Assembly: GCA_934622035.1 (NCBI GenBank)
Contig: CAKTVG010000008.1
Coordinates: 20,218 to 84,217 of the forward strand
Source: an uncultured Oscillospiraceae bacterium
Lineage (GTDB): Bacteria; Bacillota; Clostridia; Oscillospirales; Oscillospiraceae
Reading direction: 5' to 3'
Length of the DNA stretch: 64,000 nucleotides
The notes under the pieces were generated by a model. It had not been told where the DNA came from, made no database searches, and was given only the letters and a program-made list of their open reading frames with translations. This document shows positions 63,939-64,000 of this stretch, piece after piece (position 1 is the first letter of the stretch; each line of letters opens with the position of its first letter). Made by a program: the position numbers and the translations under genes.

Positions 63939-64000
63939 TTACGGTATAATTACGACAAACCGGAAAAGCCCCGTATATCAAGGGTTTTCGGTTATCTGGC

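Overview
The window reads as a stretch of a Bacillota (Clostridia) chromosome, most likely an Oscillospiraceae-type gut anaerobe. This is inferred from the fairly GC-rich coding sequence with strong Shine-Dalgarno sites, the Clostridia-style gene content (VTC/DUF4956/Cthe_2159-like cluster, ROK kinase, rbs/mgl-like sugar ABC systems, NADP-type gdhA, tpiA-pgk pair, heavy-metal P-type ATPase), Gram-positive lipoproteins, and no outer-membrane genes. No rRNA, CRISPR array or intact insertion sequence was seen. One tRNA (initiator tRNA-Met) is present.

Layout. 1-3.3 kb (minus): sulfur cluster metY-cysK-HD hydrolase-mnmA(partial), driven by a consensus promoter with an operator-like inverted repeat and a 26-codon leader ORF. 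3.4-6.8 kb (plus): MacB/FtsX-type ABC exporter. 6.8-9.7 kb (minus): TrkH/TrkA potassium uptake. 9.7-12.8 kb (minus): trmO, sir2, trmD, rimM and a FlK-like thioesterase. 12.9-14.9 kb (plus): pncB plus a small membrane protein. 15.2-20.5 kb: a beta-helix carbohydrate-binding lipoprotein, divergent from a VTC-domain protein, a DUF4956 protein and a two-component system. 20.6-35.6 kb (plus): a large sugar-catabolism regulon with ROK kinase, ABC importer, LacI and AraC-type regulators, two sugar-phosphate isomerase/epimerase-like proteins, two Gfo/Idh/MocA dehydrogenases, the two halves of a Tm-1-like protein as neighbouring genes, and an acetyltransferase. A 17-nt motif recurs in three of its control regions. 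35.6-44.2 kb: housekeeping (gdhA, CBS protein, tpiA, pgk, trmL, a YfbR-like nucleotidase, a DUF2207 protein, a lipase-like protein). 44.4-47.4 kb: metal-efflux locus (P-type ATPase, separate HMA chaperone, and a divergent regulator that fuses ArsR and AraC DNA-binding domains). 47.5 kb: tRNA-fMet, followed by about 0.6 kb without a gene.

48.2-63.6 kb looks like an acquired accessory island. Two overlapping LysR genes diverge from a compact 12-gene operon: sugar-type ABC importer (binding protein, ATPase, permease), three different alpha/beta-hydrolase esterases, a GH3 glycosidase, a UbiD decarboxylase, a UbiX prenyltransferase, an LpdD-like small protein, a metallo-beta-lactamase-fold protein and a beta-phosphoglucomutase-like HAD. 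The simplest reading is import of a phenolic-acid ester or glycoside (for example a galloyl or hydroxybenzoyl sugar), ester and glycoside cleavage, non-oxidative decarboxylation of the phenolic acid with prenylated FMN, and use of the sugar. A small beta-rich domain of about 85 residues is present twice at the C-terminus of the binding protein and once at the N-terminus of the lipoprotein esterase, tying import to surface hydrolysis. The right side of the island abuts a 56-residue remnant of a Tn916/phage-type tyrosine recombinase.
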